64,000 bases of DNA, from assembly GCF_041200175.1 (NCBI RefSeq), contig NZ_CP165727.1, forward strand, positions 186,001 through 250,000, given 5' to 3'. This DNA is from Streptomyces sp. R33. GTDB lineage: Bacteria; Actinomycetota; Actinomycetes; Streptomycetales; Streptomycetaceae. Each line of letters starts with the position of its first letter. The stretch's first letter is position 1. Made by a program: the position numbers and the translations under genes. Below are positions 26,662 through 36,213 of this stretch, piece after piece. The notes beneath the pieces are model-generated. The model searched no databases, was not told the origin of the DNA, and saw nothing but the letters and a program-made list of their open reading frames with translations.

Positions 26662-29600
26662 TTAGCGGTAGCTGCCTCCGCCACCGAAATTCTGGAACCG
26701 GTCCCACCAATATCTGGTGTAGCCGAACCTGGCGATGCCCTGGGCATGGAACTGTACGGAGTCACCCGGATCGTTCCAGCACGTGAAGCCCCAACAGCTG
26801 TGCTTGCCTCGGGCTCCGTTGCCATACCAGTACCCGTGGAAGTTGTACCAGCCCACTTCAGTGTGGTTGTAGCTGCTGGAAGTAACCCTGTGCCCGCCGA
26901 CTGACAGCTCCCAGCGCCAGCCGGCTTCGATAGAGGCGCCGCTCCAAGCCCTGCGGAACCACATGTCCCACTGCAGCGAGCACTTGTGCGACGAGCTCTC
27001 GCAGATGCGGCGCATACGGACGCAGTTGAAGGAGTTGCAGTCCGTCTGGACGCGCTCCATCAGGTAGGTGCCGCCCAGGTCGAACTTGTTACGCGGGTCG
27101 GCGCAGGCGTACTCGTACCGGTTGCAGCTGCCGCCCGCGATCGGGTCGATCGACAGGAAGCGGCCGACGGCCGGGCTGTAGAGCCGGACGCCCATGAGGG
27201 TGAGTCCGCCGGCGGTCTCGGTGGAGCGCTGGTTGGCGCCCAGCCAGCCATAGCGGGTGGCCGCCTGGTCGGCCCGGGCGTTGCCGTACTCGTCGTGGTC
27301 GAGGGCAACGGGGGCCTGGCCCGCGTCCAGGGGCAGCTGCAGGGCCACGTCGCCGTGGACGTTGGTCAGCTGCAGGACGATGCTTCCGCTCTTGCCCGTG
27401 GTGGCCGCGAGTCCTCCCGCGATGCCGTCGACGTTGCGGGTCAGGGCGCCGGTGGAGACGTTCTCCACGATCCACCGGGGATTGTCGCCGTCTGCGGAGT
27501 AGTGGTTGAGCTTGGACGCGGTCTGGGTCCACGTCGAGCCGTTGTTCGTCTCCACCGTCCAGGAACGGAACCGCAGGGCGGGATCGAGCGCCCAGGTCTG
27601 ACGAGTGCCGTTCACCGTCTGCTGGTACGCGAGGTCGTTGGCGTAGTAGCCGAGCGTGCTGCCGGGCAGAGCCGTGGTGCGGCCGAACGCGTCGTAGGTG
27701 TACCCGGTGTCGACCAGCCGGTCGGCGCTGTCGTGGGTGCTGTTGGTGGTGGTGCCTCCAGTGGTGGGGCAGCCCGCTCCGGGGGCCCCGGTGGCAGTGG
27801 TCAGGGACTTGCGGTTGGCGCGTGCGTCAAAGGTGTAGCCGCGGCGCGTGCACAGGGTGTCGGAGGTGTCGTCGACACCGGTCAGGCGGCCGATGTTGTC
27901 GTAGCGGTAGTCCTGGGTGGACCAGCCCGCGTGGGATGCGGCCTGGCCGTGGACCGTCTCGGTCACCGTGTCGGAGTAGACGGCGGTTCCGTCGCTGTCA
28001 CGGGTATAGGTGCGGGCCACGGCTGCCCCGGTCGGGTCCTGCCTGACCGTGGCCGTGTACCCGCCGGGCAACTTCTCGGTGGCCACGGAGCCGTTCGGTC
28101 CGTAGACGGCCTGGAAGGTACCGGCGACGGAGTCGGAGACCGCAGTCGGCAGGCCGCGAGGCTCGGCGGTGTGGTCGTAGGTGTACGTGACCGTCGAGGG
28201 CGCGCTGTCGGCGACCTTGACCGGCCGGTTGAGCAGGTCGTACTCGGTGGTGGTGACGCCGCCGTCGGCGTCGGTGTAGGAGATGAGGCGGCCGAGCTTG
28301 TCAAACGCCTTGGTGACCGACCCACCGGTCGCCGAGGTGGTCTTCACGGCCCGGCCGGTGACCGGGTCGTATTCGGTGGTGATGTCCGGGACCGCCTGGC
28401 CGACCCCGCCGGTGATGGCGACCTTGGTCGCGCGGCCGGCGCCGTCGAAGGTGGTGGTCGAGGTCCGGGTGGAGCCGTTCGCCGTGTCGATGGTCTTGGC
28501 CGGATTGCCGTACCAGTCGTACTCGGTGGTCGTGGTCGGCAGTTGGGTGGGCTGGGAGCCGCTGCCCGTCACCGTGCCGGCCGGTCCGGTGGAGCACACC
28601 TGGTCGGCCCACTCGGGGCGGCCCTGGCAGGTGCCGGAACCGGTCGCGGACCAGTAAGCGGTCACTCGGGTCGCGGCGTCCGTGCCGGTGGCACCGGGCA
28701 GGAGCTGCTTAGTGACGCGGCCCTGGGCGTCGTACTCCGTGGTCTCGGTGATCGCGAGCCCGCCCGGGTCCTTGATCGTCTGGATGGGCAGGCCCTTGGC
28801 CCAGTCGTACACGGTCTCTACCGCGCGCGTCTCGCCCTGCACGGTCGGGTACTCACGCACCTGCGCACCGGTGGTTACCTTCGTGACCTGGTCGCTGACC
28901 TTCGCGGTGCCGTTCGTGGGCCGGCCCGCGTCGTACTCGGTGACGGTCCAGGAGCGCGCGGTCACCGAGGAGCCGACGGGGACGAGCACCGTGGTGCCTG
29001 ACTTCAGGTCGGCGGTCAGGTCGATCCGGCGCAGCGGACCGAACTCCTCCAACTGGCGGGTGCCGGCGTCGTTATAGACCGTGCGGTTGGCCAGCAAGTC
29101 GGCCCGCTCAGCCGTGGTGAGCCCTTCGATGCCGAGGTCGGCGCGGGTGGCCTGTGCTGTGGAGTCGCTGCCGAGGGCGATGGCCCGATTGCCGGCGCTG
29201 AGTTCACGGACCGGGTTGCCGAAGCGGTCGTACTCGGTGGTCGAGATATAGCCGCCGGGGGCGGCGAGGTTGGACTCCCGGCCGGAGACTCCCATGTAGT
29301 GCACGGTGGCCCGCTTGTAGGCGGCTGCCGTCAAGGAACCGCCGTCGTTGGACGCCGGGACGGCGTCCGCGGGGAAGACCGCGGTGGCGTCGGTCGGGGC
29401 GTCGAGCTGCCCCCAGGCCTTCACGTCGGCGGTGCCCATACCGTAGGGCGCGGCGGGGCCGGTCAGCGGTACGTCGTAGACCACGGCGGTTGCCGCGGTG
29501 CCTTCCTCGACGTCGGCGGTGGCCTGCTTCAGGCCGGACCGGGCCGCCTTGAGGAGCATTCCGTCTCCGGCGGTGGAGGTGTTGCCGGCCTTGCCGTAGG

Positions 29601-32600
29601 TGAAGGTCCACGGCAGTTCACCGGGCGGGGTCAGCCGGGTGACATGGCCTGCGGAGTCGTACTCGTAGGCGGTCTTCAGCGTCGGAGTGATCTGCGGGTT
29701 CCATGCTTCGCGGAGCCGCCCGGAGCTGTCGTACGCGTAAGCGGCGACCTCCTGGGCGGTGGACGCGTTGGCGCCGGGCGCGGTGGCCCACAGGCGGACG
29801 CTCTTCACCTGGCCGAGGACGTCACCGAGGGTGAAGGTGGTGGCGGTGGTGGAGGCGGGGTAGACGAACTCCAGCATCCGGCAGCCTTTGGTCGCCGGCG
29901 TGGCGGCGCAGGTGGCGGCCTGGGCCGCCGAGGTGGGCGCGATGATCCACTGCGGGAAGGCGACGGCCTTGCCCTGGTAGGTGGTCTTGCCTGAGACGAT
30001 CTTGGTCTCGGTGTTCGTCAGTCCGTCCCGCAGGGTCGAGGACACCTGCCAGGTCGGCACCGCGGGATCGGGCTTGGTGAAGGCCGTCACCGTGCCCTGG
30101 CTGTCGGACAGGGTGAAGGTCCCGGTGACGCTGCCCGTGAGGACGAGACCCTCCGCGCCCGGCTCGGGGATCCAGCCGTTCTTCGCCGCGTTGGCGGTGA
30201 AGTGCAGTTCGTCGCCCTTGGAGTCGATCACGGCAACCGAGGTGTCGGAGATCCGCCGGATGTGCGAGTAGTCGGCGGTGCCGACCTCGGCGACCGTGCC
30301 GGCCACCCATTCCTTGCCGAAGATGGGCGCCTGTCCCTCCTGCGTGGCGCCCTTGTCCGGGGTGCGGGAGGAGGCGGTGCGGGAGACGGAGAGGCCGAAG
30401 GCCGAGGCGTCATCGGCGGATAGACCGAAGTTGCCGGTGAGCAGGTTCACCGAGCCGGGTCCGGCCTCGGAGGACGTCGCGCCGGAGGCGTTGCGGTCCA
30501 CGACCGCGGTCAGCGGCTCCGTCGCTCCGGTGGCCGCGTTGGGTCCGGTGAAGTCTGCCTTGATCTGGACGCTGCCGTCCGGATCCACCGTGTCGGTGGC
30601 GTTCCACACCAGCGGCGCGGTCTTGCCGCCCGTGAGCGGGACGGGCCAGGCCGTAAGCGGCGTGCCGCCGGTGGTGACGTGGCCCGGAGGGATCTGCGTC
30701 CACGCGTCGGCCTCGGAACGCCGCCAGGAGAAGGACGCCTTGTCGTACTTGGCGCCGTCCGCCTCGGCGAGCAGCGGCAACCGGCGGGCGGTACGGTCGC
30801 CGGCGCCGGGCTGGACGAAACCGCCCGGGCCCGCGTGGAAGGTGTACGCGACCGGCTCGGACTTGTTGTCCGCCTTGTCGACGGCCCGTACCTCAAGGGT
30901 GTGGGTGCCGTCCTTGGGCGGGGTGACGGAGATGGCCTTGGCGCCGGAGGCGCCATCGGTGGGGACCTTGGTCCAGGTCTCGCCGTCCAGGGACCATTCC
31001 AGCCAGTTGTGGTCGGCCGCGGGCGGGGTGATGCTGAAGGTTCCGGCTTGGCCTGCGCCCTTGACCCAGCCGTTCGACGGGTAGTCGGTGGAGGTGACGG
31101 CGGACGGGGCGGACGGGGCGGAGGTGTCGACCGTGAAGGTCTTCCACGCCGACCAGCCGAGGTTGTAGTGGCTGCCGTCGTACGGGCTGGTGCGGAACTT
31201 GTACGTCTTGCCGTTCGTCAGCACACCCGCAGGGACGGTCACCGAGGCGACCTGTCCCGACGGCACGTACGGGGAGACCAGCACGTTGCCGACTTGGGTG
31301 TCGGTGGCGGAGTCGAAGATCTGGAAGGTGCCATTGACCTTGTCACCGTTCGCGTCCACGAAAGTGTCCCGCAGGACGGGCGTGACCGAATTGACCACGT
31401 AGGCGCCGCCGTAGGAGAAGAACGGCGCGCCCGCCTCCTGCTTCGTACCGGTACGGGGCCGGTAGTTGTAGGTGACGGTCAGCTTCGGCGGGTTCGAGGC
31501 CGCGTTGGCGGAGTTGACCCGCTTCCACTGCTTGATGTTGTTCTCGTCGGTGGCCCGCAGGCCCATGCCGGAGAAGGCCCACTTGTTGTTCGCCCAGTGC
31601 TGGACCAGGCTCGTGACGTCCGAGTTGATCCAGCCGTCGGGAGCAGAGGCGCAGCCGGGGTTGCCCTTGGTCTCGGTGGACGTGGCCATCTTGGTGACCA
31701 TCGCCGGCTGGTTCGTCCAGCGCGAGGCGGTCGAGGCGTTGTTGGCGGTCCACGCCTCCCAGGGCTGGGCGGTGCAGTCGGTGTTGCCGGAGTGGAAGTT
31801 CCACAGCGACAGCTGGGCGTTGGAGACCAGCGCGTCGGCGACCGGCGCGGTGTTCCAGGTGATGAAGGAGCGGGCGGTGCGCCAGCTGCCGTCGGCGTTC
31901 TTGGTGCCCGGGTTGCCGAGGTCGAGCTCGGTGTCGTTGGACCAGTCGACGGTCTCGCCCTGCTGGACGTAGGTGTCGAACAGGTTGCCCAGCGAGGAGG
32001 TCGACGGGTCGACGGTCACCGGGTACTTCGTCGCCGCGTCCGCAAGGAAGCCCGCATCGGGCGTGACGACCAGGTCGACGCCGTCCTTGGTCTTGACGAC
32101 CTTCAAGCCGACCTTCGCCCGACGGGTGTGCTCCCCGGAGACCGGATCGACCGTCGCGTCCCACATGACGGGCGCGGGCATCGTCGCCGTCTTCTTCGAC
32201 TTCTTGTCGGTGAACAGCACGCTGCCGTCGGCCTGCTGCTCGACCTTCAGCCCCTTGGTCTTCAGCGGCAGCGTGTACGAGAAGCCCGCCGAAGGCTTCG
32301 CCTTGACCTCGACGAACTGCTCGAACCCGGTACGCGTGGCCTCGACGACCACGTCAGCGCCCGGCACGGCATCGGTGTAGGTGGCCCGGGTGCCGTCCAG
32401 CACCGGTGCCGGCAGCCCGCCACGCCACTGCAGCGTAATGGCGTCGTCGCCCTGCCCCAGCGTGACGAGGTCGGTGGCGGTGGCGGATTGGGCTGCCGCC
32501 AGCGACTGAGCCTTCGTACCCTTCTTGCCCGACAGCCGCAGCCCCTGCGGGTGCGCTTTGGACACGACCGAGCCGTCAGCGGCGCTGGTCAGATTCACAT

Positions 32601-33015
32601 CCACATCGCGCCACTGCCCTTGGGGATCCCTGAAACGGATCGGGCCGGCGGACACCTCGGTGGTAAGCGACCCGTCCTTGTTGGCCCACGTCGTGGACGT
32701 CTCGGTCCGTTCGGACAGAGCCTCGACCCGCTTGCCCGACAGGCGGGCGGCCACTCGCGCGGAGGGTATGTCGGCGGCGGTGGTCGCCGTAGCGGCTCCA
32801 GCCTGGCCCTGCGGCTCGAGCTGAGGCGCGGCGATCGCCGGGTCGGAGCCCTGAAGCACCGAAACCGACATCACCACGGCCAGCCCCGCCGCAATCACTC
32901 CGAGTCTGCCTGGAGTGCCTGTCACCGAACGGGAACGTCTCCATGACGTCCCCGATCTGCTGCGCAAATACACAATCCCCCCATGGGATGTATTTCGTGA
33001 GCGCTTGAAGATCAT
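26662..33015 (-). CDS. Secreted RHS/YD-repeat polymorphic-toxin-type protein, 2117 aa
   Basis: ATG 33015. A twin basic N-terminus and a hydrophobic segment (about residues 37-62, LGVIAAGLAVVMSVSVLQ with following AIAAP) form a signal peptide. A DNRLRE-type domain (about 340-520: FDTYVQQGETVDWSNDTEL, RSFITWNTAPV) and fibronectin-like stretches come next, then a long array of YD/RHS repeats (TEYDRFGNPVREL, YDWYGNPAKTIDTANG and many others). The RHS core hallmark GVRLYSPAVGRFLSIDPI with NRYEYACADPRNKFDLGG ends near residue 1982. The final 135 residues are a separate tip, rich in Trp (about 11) and with six Cys, no known nuclease motif seen. Architecture fits WapA-like contact-dependent effectors whose shell encloses the tip. 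Confidence 0.9.
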   Translation of the reverse strand: MIFKRSRNTSHGGIVYLRSRSGTSWRRSRSVTGTPGRLGVIAAGLAVVMSVSVLQGSDPAIAAPQLEPQGQAGAATATTAADIPSARVAARLSGKRVEALSERTETSTTWANKDGSLTTEVSAGPIRFRDPQGQWRDVDVNLTSAADGSVVSKAHPQGLRLSGKKGTKAQSLAAAQSATATDLVTLGQGDDAITLQWRGGLPAPVLDGTRATYTDAVPGADVVVEATRTGFEQFVEVKAKPSAGFSYTLPLKTKGLKVEQQADGSVLFTDKKSKKTATMPAPVMWDATVDPVSGEHTRRAKVGLKVVKTKDGVDLVVTPDAGFLADAATKYPVTVDPSTSSLGNLFDTYVQQGETVDWSNDTELDLGNPGTKNADGSWRTARSFITWNTAPVADALVSNAQLSLWNFHSGNTDCTAQPWEAWTANNASTASRWTNQPAMVTKMATSTETKGNPGCASAPDGWINSDVTSLVQHWANNKWAFSGMGLRATDENNIKQWKRVNSANAASNPPKLTVTYNYRPRTGTKQEAGAPFFSYGGAYVVNSVTPVLRDTFVDANGDKVNGTFQIFDSATDTQVGNVLVSPYVPSGQVASVTVPAGVLTNGKTYKFRTSPYDGSHYNLGWSAWKTFTVDTSAPSAPSAVTSTDYPSNGWVKGAGQAGTFSITPPAADHNWLEWSLDGETWTKVPTDGASGAKAISVTPPKDGTHTLEVRAVDKADNKSEPVAYTFHAGPGGFVQPGAGDRTARRLPLLAEADGAKYDKASFSWRRSEADAWTQIPPGHVTTGGTPLTAWPVPLTGGKTAPLVWNATDTVDPDGSVQIKADFTGPNAATGATEPLTAVVDRNASGATSSEAGPGSVNLLTGNFGLSADDASAFGLSVSRTASSRTPDKGATQEGQAPIFGKEWVAGTVAEVGTADYSHIRRISDTSVAVIDSKGDELHFTANAAKNGWIPEPGAEGLVLTGSVTGTFTLSDSQGTVTAFTKPDPAVPTWQVSSTLRDGLTNTETKIVSGKTTYQGKAVAFPQWIIAPTSAAQAATCAATPATKGCRMLEFVYPASTTATTFTLGDVLGQVKSVRLWATAPGANASTAQEVAAYAYDSSGRLREAWNPQITPTLKTAYEYDSAGHVTRLTPPGELPWTFTYGKAGNTSTAGDGMLLKAARSGLKQATADVEEGTAATAVVYDVPLTGPAAPYGMGTADVKAWGQLDAPTDATAVFPADAVPASNDGGSLTAAAYKRATVHYMGVSGRESNLAAPGGYISTTEYDRFGNPVRELSAGNRAIALGSDSTAQATRADLGIEGLTTAERADLLANRTVYNDAGTRQLEEFGPLRRIDLTADLKSGTTVLVPVGSSVTARSWTVTEYDAGRPTNGTAKVSDQVTKVTTGAQVREYPTVQGETRAVETVYDWAKGLPIQTIKDPGGLAITETTEYDAQGRVTKQLLPGATGTDAATRVTAYWSATGSGTCQGRPEWADQVCSTGPAGTVTGSGSQPTQLPTTTTEYDWYGNPAKTIDTANGSTRTSTTTFDGAGRATKVAITGGVGQAVPDITTEYDPVTGRAVKTTSATGGSVTKAFDKLGRLISYTDADGGVTTTEYDLLNRPVKVADSAPSTVTYTYDHTAEPRGLPTAVSDSVAGTFQAVYGPNGSVATEKLPGGYTATVRQDPTGAAVARTYTRDSDGTAVYSDTVTETVHGQAASHAGWSTQDYRYDNIGRLTGVDDTSDTLCTRRGYTFDARANRKSLTTATGAPGAGCPTTGGTTTNSTHDSADRLVDTGYTYDAFGRTTALPGSTLGYYANDLAYQQTVNGTRQTWALDPALRFRSWTVETNNGSTWTQTASKLNHYSADGDNPRWIVENVSTGALTRNVDGIAGGLAATTGKSGSIVLQLTNVHGDVALQLPLDAGQAPVALDHDEYGNARADQAATRYGWLGANQRSTETAGGLTLMGVRLYSPAVGRFLSIDPIAGGSCNRYEYACADPRNKFDLGGTYLMERVQTDCNSFNCVRMRRICESSSHKCSLQWDMWFRRAWSGASIEAGWRWELSVGGHRVTSSSYNHTEVGWYNFHGYWYGNGARGKHSCWGFTCWNDPGDSVQFHAQGIARFGYTRYWWDRFQNFGGGGSYR

Positions 33016-33511
33016 CTAGCGCAGGCAGAACATAGCGTGGGCCATAGCCCGTCTAAACAGACGAACCATTAGCTATCCGACATCGGACTCGCTAAGCGTT
33101 ACGTAAAGGTGAGCTGTGAAGCGGAACCTCCTGCATGCCGAGACGATGCGCGGGAGCGATGCCCGTCCGCCTCTGTTCGAAGTGCGTGGCCACCCCACCG
33201 TTCGCGGGGCGCCCTATGGCCCCCGACGTGCTGCTCCACCCTGAGCCGTCGTCCGGCCAGGCGCCGCGGCTTCCGGCGTCACAGCTTCCAACGTCGCGGT
33301 AAACGGAATGCACCTCACTACGACAACGACAGCCATGCCCTGCAGCAGACAGGCAAGCGCGCCGGCCCGAGGCGACAGAACCGCCCCGCGCATCCGTCCG
33401 CTTCCTGTGGCGCTAGGATCACCTCGCCGCAGGGCCCCCTGTCTTCCGAACAAGGTGGGTCGGCATGGCACGGCCTGCGGCACCAACGATTCGAAGCACC
33501 TGGGGGCATCC
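33016..33511. other. Divergent intergenic region
   Basis: About 500 bp between the RHS gene (minus) and the DUF1906 gene (plus). It should hold both promoters. I could not pick unambiguous -35/-10 boxes; the sequence near 33060-33115 is A/T-richer than the surroundings. Confidence 0.4.
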
Positions 33512-34360
33512 ATGTCCGAGCACCGCCGATCACGGCGCGCCCGCATCCTGATTTGGATGGCCGCAGGGCTGACACTTGCCGCGACGACGGCAGTCAGCGC
33601 CAACGCCTTGACCTTCCGCGGCGCTGTGGTCGGGCGCGGCCTCCTGACTCCTTCCCTCTACGCAGGGCGTGTGTTCGACACCTGCACCGCACCCTCCCTC
33701 ACCGCGATGAAGGCATGGCGCTCCGACCAGTTCTACGGTGGCGCGGCTGTCTACATCGGAGGGAAGAACCGAGGCTGCGCCCAGCCGCAACTGACCGCTT
33801 CCTGGGTGAAGTCAGTGGACGCAGCCGGCTGGAAGCTCGTGCCGCTCTACGTCGGCGCCCAGCCACCATGCCAGACCGGCAGCAATCCGGAACGGTTCAC
33901 CACAGCCGATGCCGCCGCCGTCGGCACCGCGAACGGCAGTGACGCCGTCGCCAAGGCCTCGGCCCTGGGCATGAAGCCAGGCAGCGCCCTCTACCTGGAC
34001 ATGGAACCCTTCAACCTCTCCGACGCCCCCTGCCTCGACGCCGTCCTCACCTATGTCCGTGCCTGGGACAAAGCTGTCCGCACACAGCGCTACTGGCCGG
34101 GCATGTACGGGTTCACCAGCAGCAGCGCCGCCGCAGTGGCGAACGCCTCGGACCGCCGAGACCTCCCCGCCATTCTCTGGTACGCCCTGTGGGACAAGAA
34201 CGAGACAACCACCGACGACTGGCGCTGGGACCCGAACCTGTACACCGGCCACCGCCGCGCCCACCAGTACGCAGCCAACAGCACCGAAACCCGCGGCGGC
34301 GTCACCCTCACCGTCGACCGCAGCACCTGGGACGCCCCGGTCGCAATCATCGCCAAATAA
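33512..34360 (+). CDS. DUF1906 (Rv2525c-like glycoside-hydrolase fold) secreted protein
   Basis: ATG 33512 gives MSEHRRSRRARILIWMAAGLTLAATTAVSANA, a twin-arginine-like signal peptide. 282 residues. The domain starts RVFDTCTAPSLTAMKAW and has YGGAAVYIGG, GWKLVPLYVGAQ, GSALYLDMEPF (acidic active-site-like strand end), YWPGMYGFTSS and ILWYALWDKN, WRWDPNLYTGHRRAHQY. This TIM-barrel family is linked to cell-envelope glycans in mycobacteria and streptomycetes. It is divergently placed to the RHS gene but no functional link is visible. Confidence 0.85.
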   Translation: MSEHRRSRRARILIWMAAGLTLAATTAVSANALTFRGAVVGRGLLTPSLYAGRVFDTCTAPSLTAMKAWRSDQFYGGAAVYIGGKNRGCAQPQLTASWVKSVDAAGWKLVPLYVGAQPPCQTGSNPERFTTADAAAVGTANGSDAVAKASALGMKPGSALYLDMEPFNLSDAPCLDAVLTYVRAWDKAVRTQRYWPGMYGFTSSSAAAVANASDRRDLPAILWYALWDKNETTTDDWRWDPNLYTGHRRAHQYAANSTETRGGVTLTVDRSTWDAPVAIIAK

Positions 34361-34421
34361 CTTCCCAATCAGGATGTCAAGCGGGTCTGTCAATCGAACG
34401 GTGTATCGAGGGTGGTTGGGG

Positions 34422-34672
34422 TTACTGGCGGGCTGCGGAGAGTCGGCCGTCGAAGGTGATGTCGAAGGCGTTCAGGGCGGTCTTCCAGCGCATGGTCCAG
34501 CGAGCCTGGCCCTTGCCGGTGGGGTCAAGCGACATGATCGCCATGTAGACGCACTTCAACGCTGCGGTCTCATTCGGGAAGTGTCCGCGGGCCTTGACCG
34601 CCCGCCGGATCCTGGCGTTCACGGACTCGATCGCGTTGGTGGTGCAGACGCAGCCCGCCTGTGACTGATTCC
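34422..34672 (-). pseudogene. IS256-family transposase, C-terminal relic
   Basis: The minus strand reads TTNAIESVNARIRRAVKARGHFPNETAALK, KCVYMAIMSLDPTGKGQ and ends WKTALNAFDITFDGRLSAARQ at 34422. This is the end of an IS256-type transposase different from the one at 14.8 kb. The catalytic Glu is retained but both Asp are gone. Short direct repeats (TTCCCAAT...GTCAAGC) at 34362-34385 and 34669-34696 flank it. Confidence 0.8.
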
Positions 34673-34712
34673 CAATGATGGTTGTCAAGCAGCGGGACGT
34701 AGGCTGCGGCCC

Positions 34713-35237
34713 ATGGAATCGTTGATCGCTGCAGTCCGTGAGCAGGAAGAAGCTGCCCGTTTTCTCGCTTGGCCGGGTGACTTCGACCTTGACCGAGGCG
34801 ATCATGTCGAGGAAGTACACCTCGCCTCGGGCACCGCACTTGAGGGGTTCGCCGGCGACGGTGCCGGCGGCACGTTCTTCTTCTGCGGTGAAGGCGGCGA
34901 GGAACGTCCGATCCTCTATGCCGACTCCGAAGGAGGTGCGGCTCTGGTTGCCATCGGCCTGCACGAGCTGGTGCGGCTTCTGCTGGTCGTCCCGTGGTGG
35001 CAAGACTGCCAGGCGTTCACGGACGAGGAGAGTCGCGAGCTTGAGGCTGAGTATCTGGAGGACATGCCGGACCTCGCGGCCAGGAGGGACCGTGCTGCCG
35101 CGGCCCTTGGCCTCGATCTTCCGGGTCAGGCCGAGATCCTGGCTCGCTTGAGGGAGGTGACCACTCAGCTGGGGAAAGACTTCGTTTTGATCTACACGCC
35201 GGAGGGGCACCCCTACGAGCCGCTCTTCACAGTCTGA
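34713..35237 (+). CDS. SUKH-like hypothetical protein, orphan immunity-like
   Basis: ATG 34713; 174 residues: MESLIAAVREQEEAARFLAWPGDFDLDRGDHVEEVHLASG, then FAGDGAGGTFFFCGEGGEERPILYADSEGGAALVAIGLHELVRLLLVVPWW. The glycine-rich GTFFF/ILYADSEG pattern with following acid-rich helices is typical of SMI1/KNR4 (SUKH) proteins, a large immunity superfamily. No toxin gene is beside it; IS256 and IS110 relics flank it, so it may be an orphan left after rearrangement. Confidence 0.65.
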   Translation: MESLIAAVREQEEAARFLAWPGDFDLDRGDHVEEVHLASGTALEGFAGDGAGGTFFFCGEGGEERPILYADSEGGAALVAIGLHELVRLLLVVPWWQDCQAFTDEESRELEAEYLEDMPDLAARRDRAAAALGLDLPGQAEILARLREVTTQLGKDFVLIYTPEGHPYEPLFTV

Positions 35238-35355
35238 GGCTCAGGCCGCAGCGAGACCCCGTTGGGGAGGCTGAGCCTCGAAGGTTCGCTGATCGCGTAT
35301 GAGGGCCCATAGGACGTCGAGGCGTCGTCGGGCGAGGGCGAGGATCGCCTGTTTA

Positions 35356-36213
35356 GACATCGTTTCATTTGGTGAGGCGGCGGTGGCAGATCAGGGCAGC
35401 GGCGATGCCAACAAAGGCGAGGAAGTGTTCGGCCTTGCGCTCGTATCGGCGGTGGAGCCGACGGCAGCCGGCGAGCCAGGACACGGTTCTCTCAACGACC
35501 CAGCGGTGTCGGCCGAGCCGCTTTGAGGACTCGATCCCCTTGCGCGCGATGCGATGGCGGATGCCGCGTTTGCGTAGCCATCGACGCAGATGGGGATAGT
35601 CGTAACCCTTGTCGGCGTGCAACTTCGCCGGCCTTCGTCGCCGTGGGCCGCGGCGGGACCGGATGGGCGGGATCCCGCGCACGAGCGGTTCAAGGCCGAG
35701 ACTGTCGTGCATGTTGGCGCTCGAGATCCCCAGCGAGATCGGCAGTCCATTCCGGTCGGTGATCAGGTGGATTTTCGATCCCGGCTTGCCGCGGTCGGTC
35801 GGATTCGGTCCTGTCAGTGGCCCCCTTTTGCAGCCCTGAGACTGACCGAGTCGATCGCGCACCGCGACCAGTCCAGATCGCCTCGAGCTCCGAGTTCGTC
35901 GAGGATCACTCGGTGGAGCCGAGCCCAGACACGGGCCCTGCTCCACTGGGCGAAGCGTCGGTAGACCGTCTGCCAGCTCGGGCCGAACACCGGCGGGAGC
36001 TGCCGCCACGTGCAGCCCGACGTCGCCACGAAGATGATTGCCGCCAGCGCCTCGCGGTCACCCGCCCGCCGTCGGCCCCCGCCCTGCGGGCGTATCACCT
36101 CAGTCGGCGGCACCACCCGCCGAAACAGGACCCACAACTCATCCGGCACCAGCCGCTCAACCAAGTCCGTCATGCACGGTTCAACGAACGATCACGCCAT
36201 AAGAAACGACGTC
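35356..36213 (-). mobile_element. IS5-family insertion sequence inside the IS110 gene
   Basis: An 858-bp element with ends GAC(A/G)TCGTTTC reading inward, flanked by the direct repeat TTA (35353-35355 and 36214-36216; TAA on the coding strand). Removal of the element and one repeat restores the IS110 frame. The relic at 6130-6394 belongs to the same group. Confidence 0.93.
35365..36173 (-). CDS. IS5-family transposase (two frames, probable frameshift)
   Basis: First frame from ATG 36173: MTDLVERLVPDELWVLFRRVVPP, then CTWRQLPPVFGPSWQTVYRRF and WSRCAIDSVSLRAAKGG (first Asp), ending at 35814. Second frame continues GKPGSKIHLITDRNGLPISL, LHADKGYDYPHL (second Asp) and RWVVERTVSWLAGCRRL (Glu), ending at 35365. 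Joined, about 270 residues, as in other IS5/IS427-type elements that use a frameshift in the region after AAKGG. Confidence 0.85.

Noticed and set aside
30679..32946. 755-residue plus-strand frame opposite the RHS gene
   Set aside because: Arg/Gly/Val-rich shadow; the RHS frame on the other strand has full YD-repeat content. The 671-residue frame at 26986-29001 is rejected for the same reason.
36192..36210. C-terminus SHKTSFLMA as natural end of the IS110 transposase
   Set aside because: These codons lie in the inserted IS5 end; the real C-terminus is at 35241-35355.
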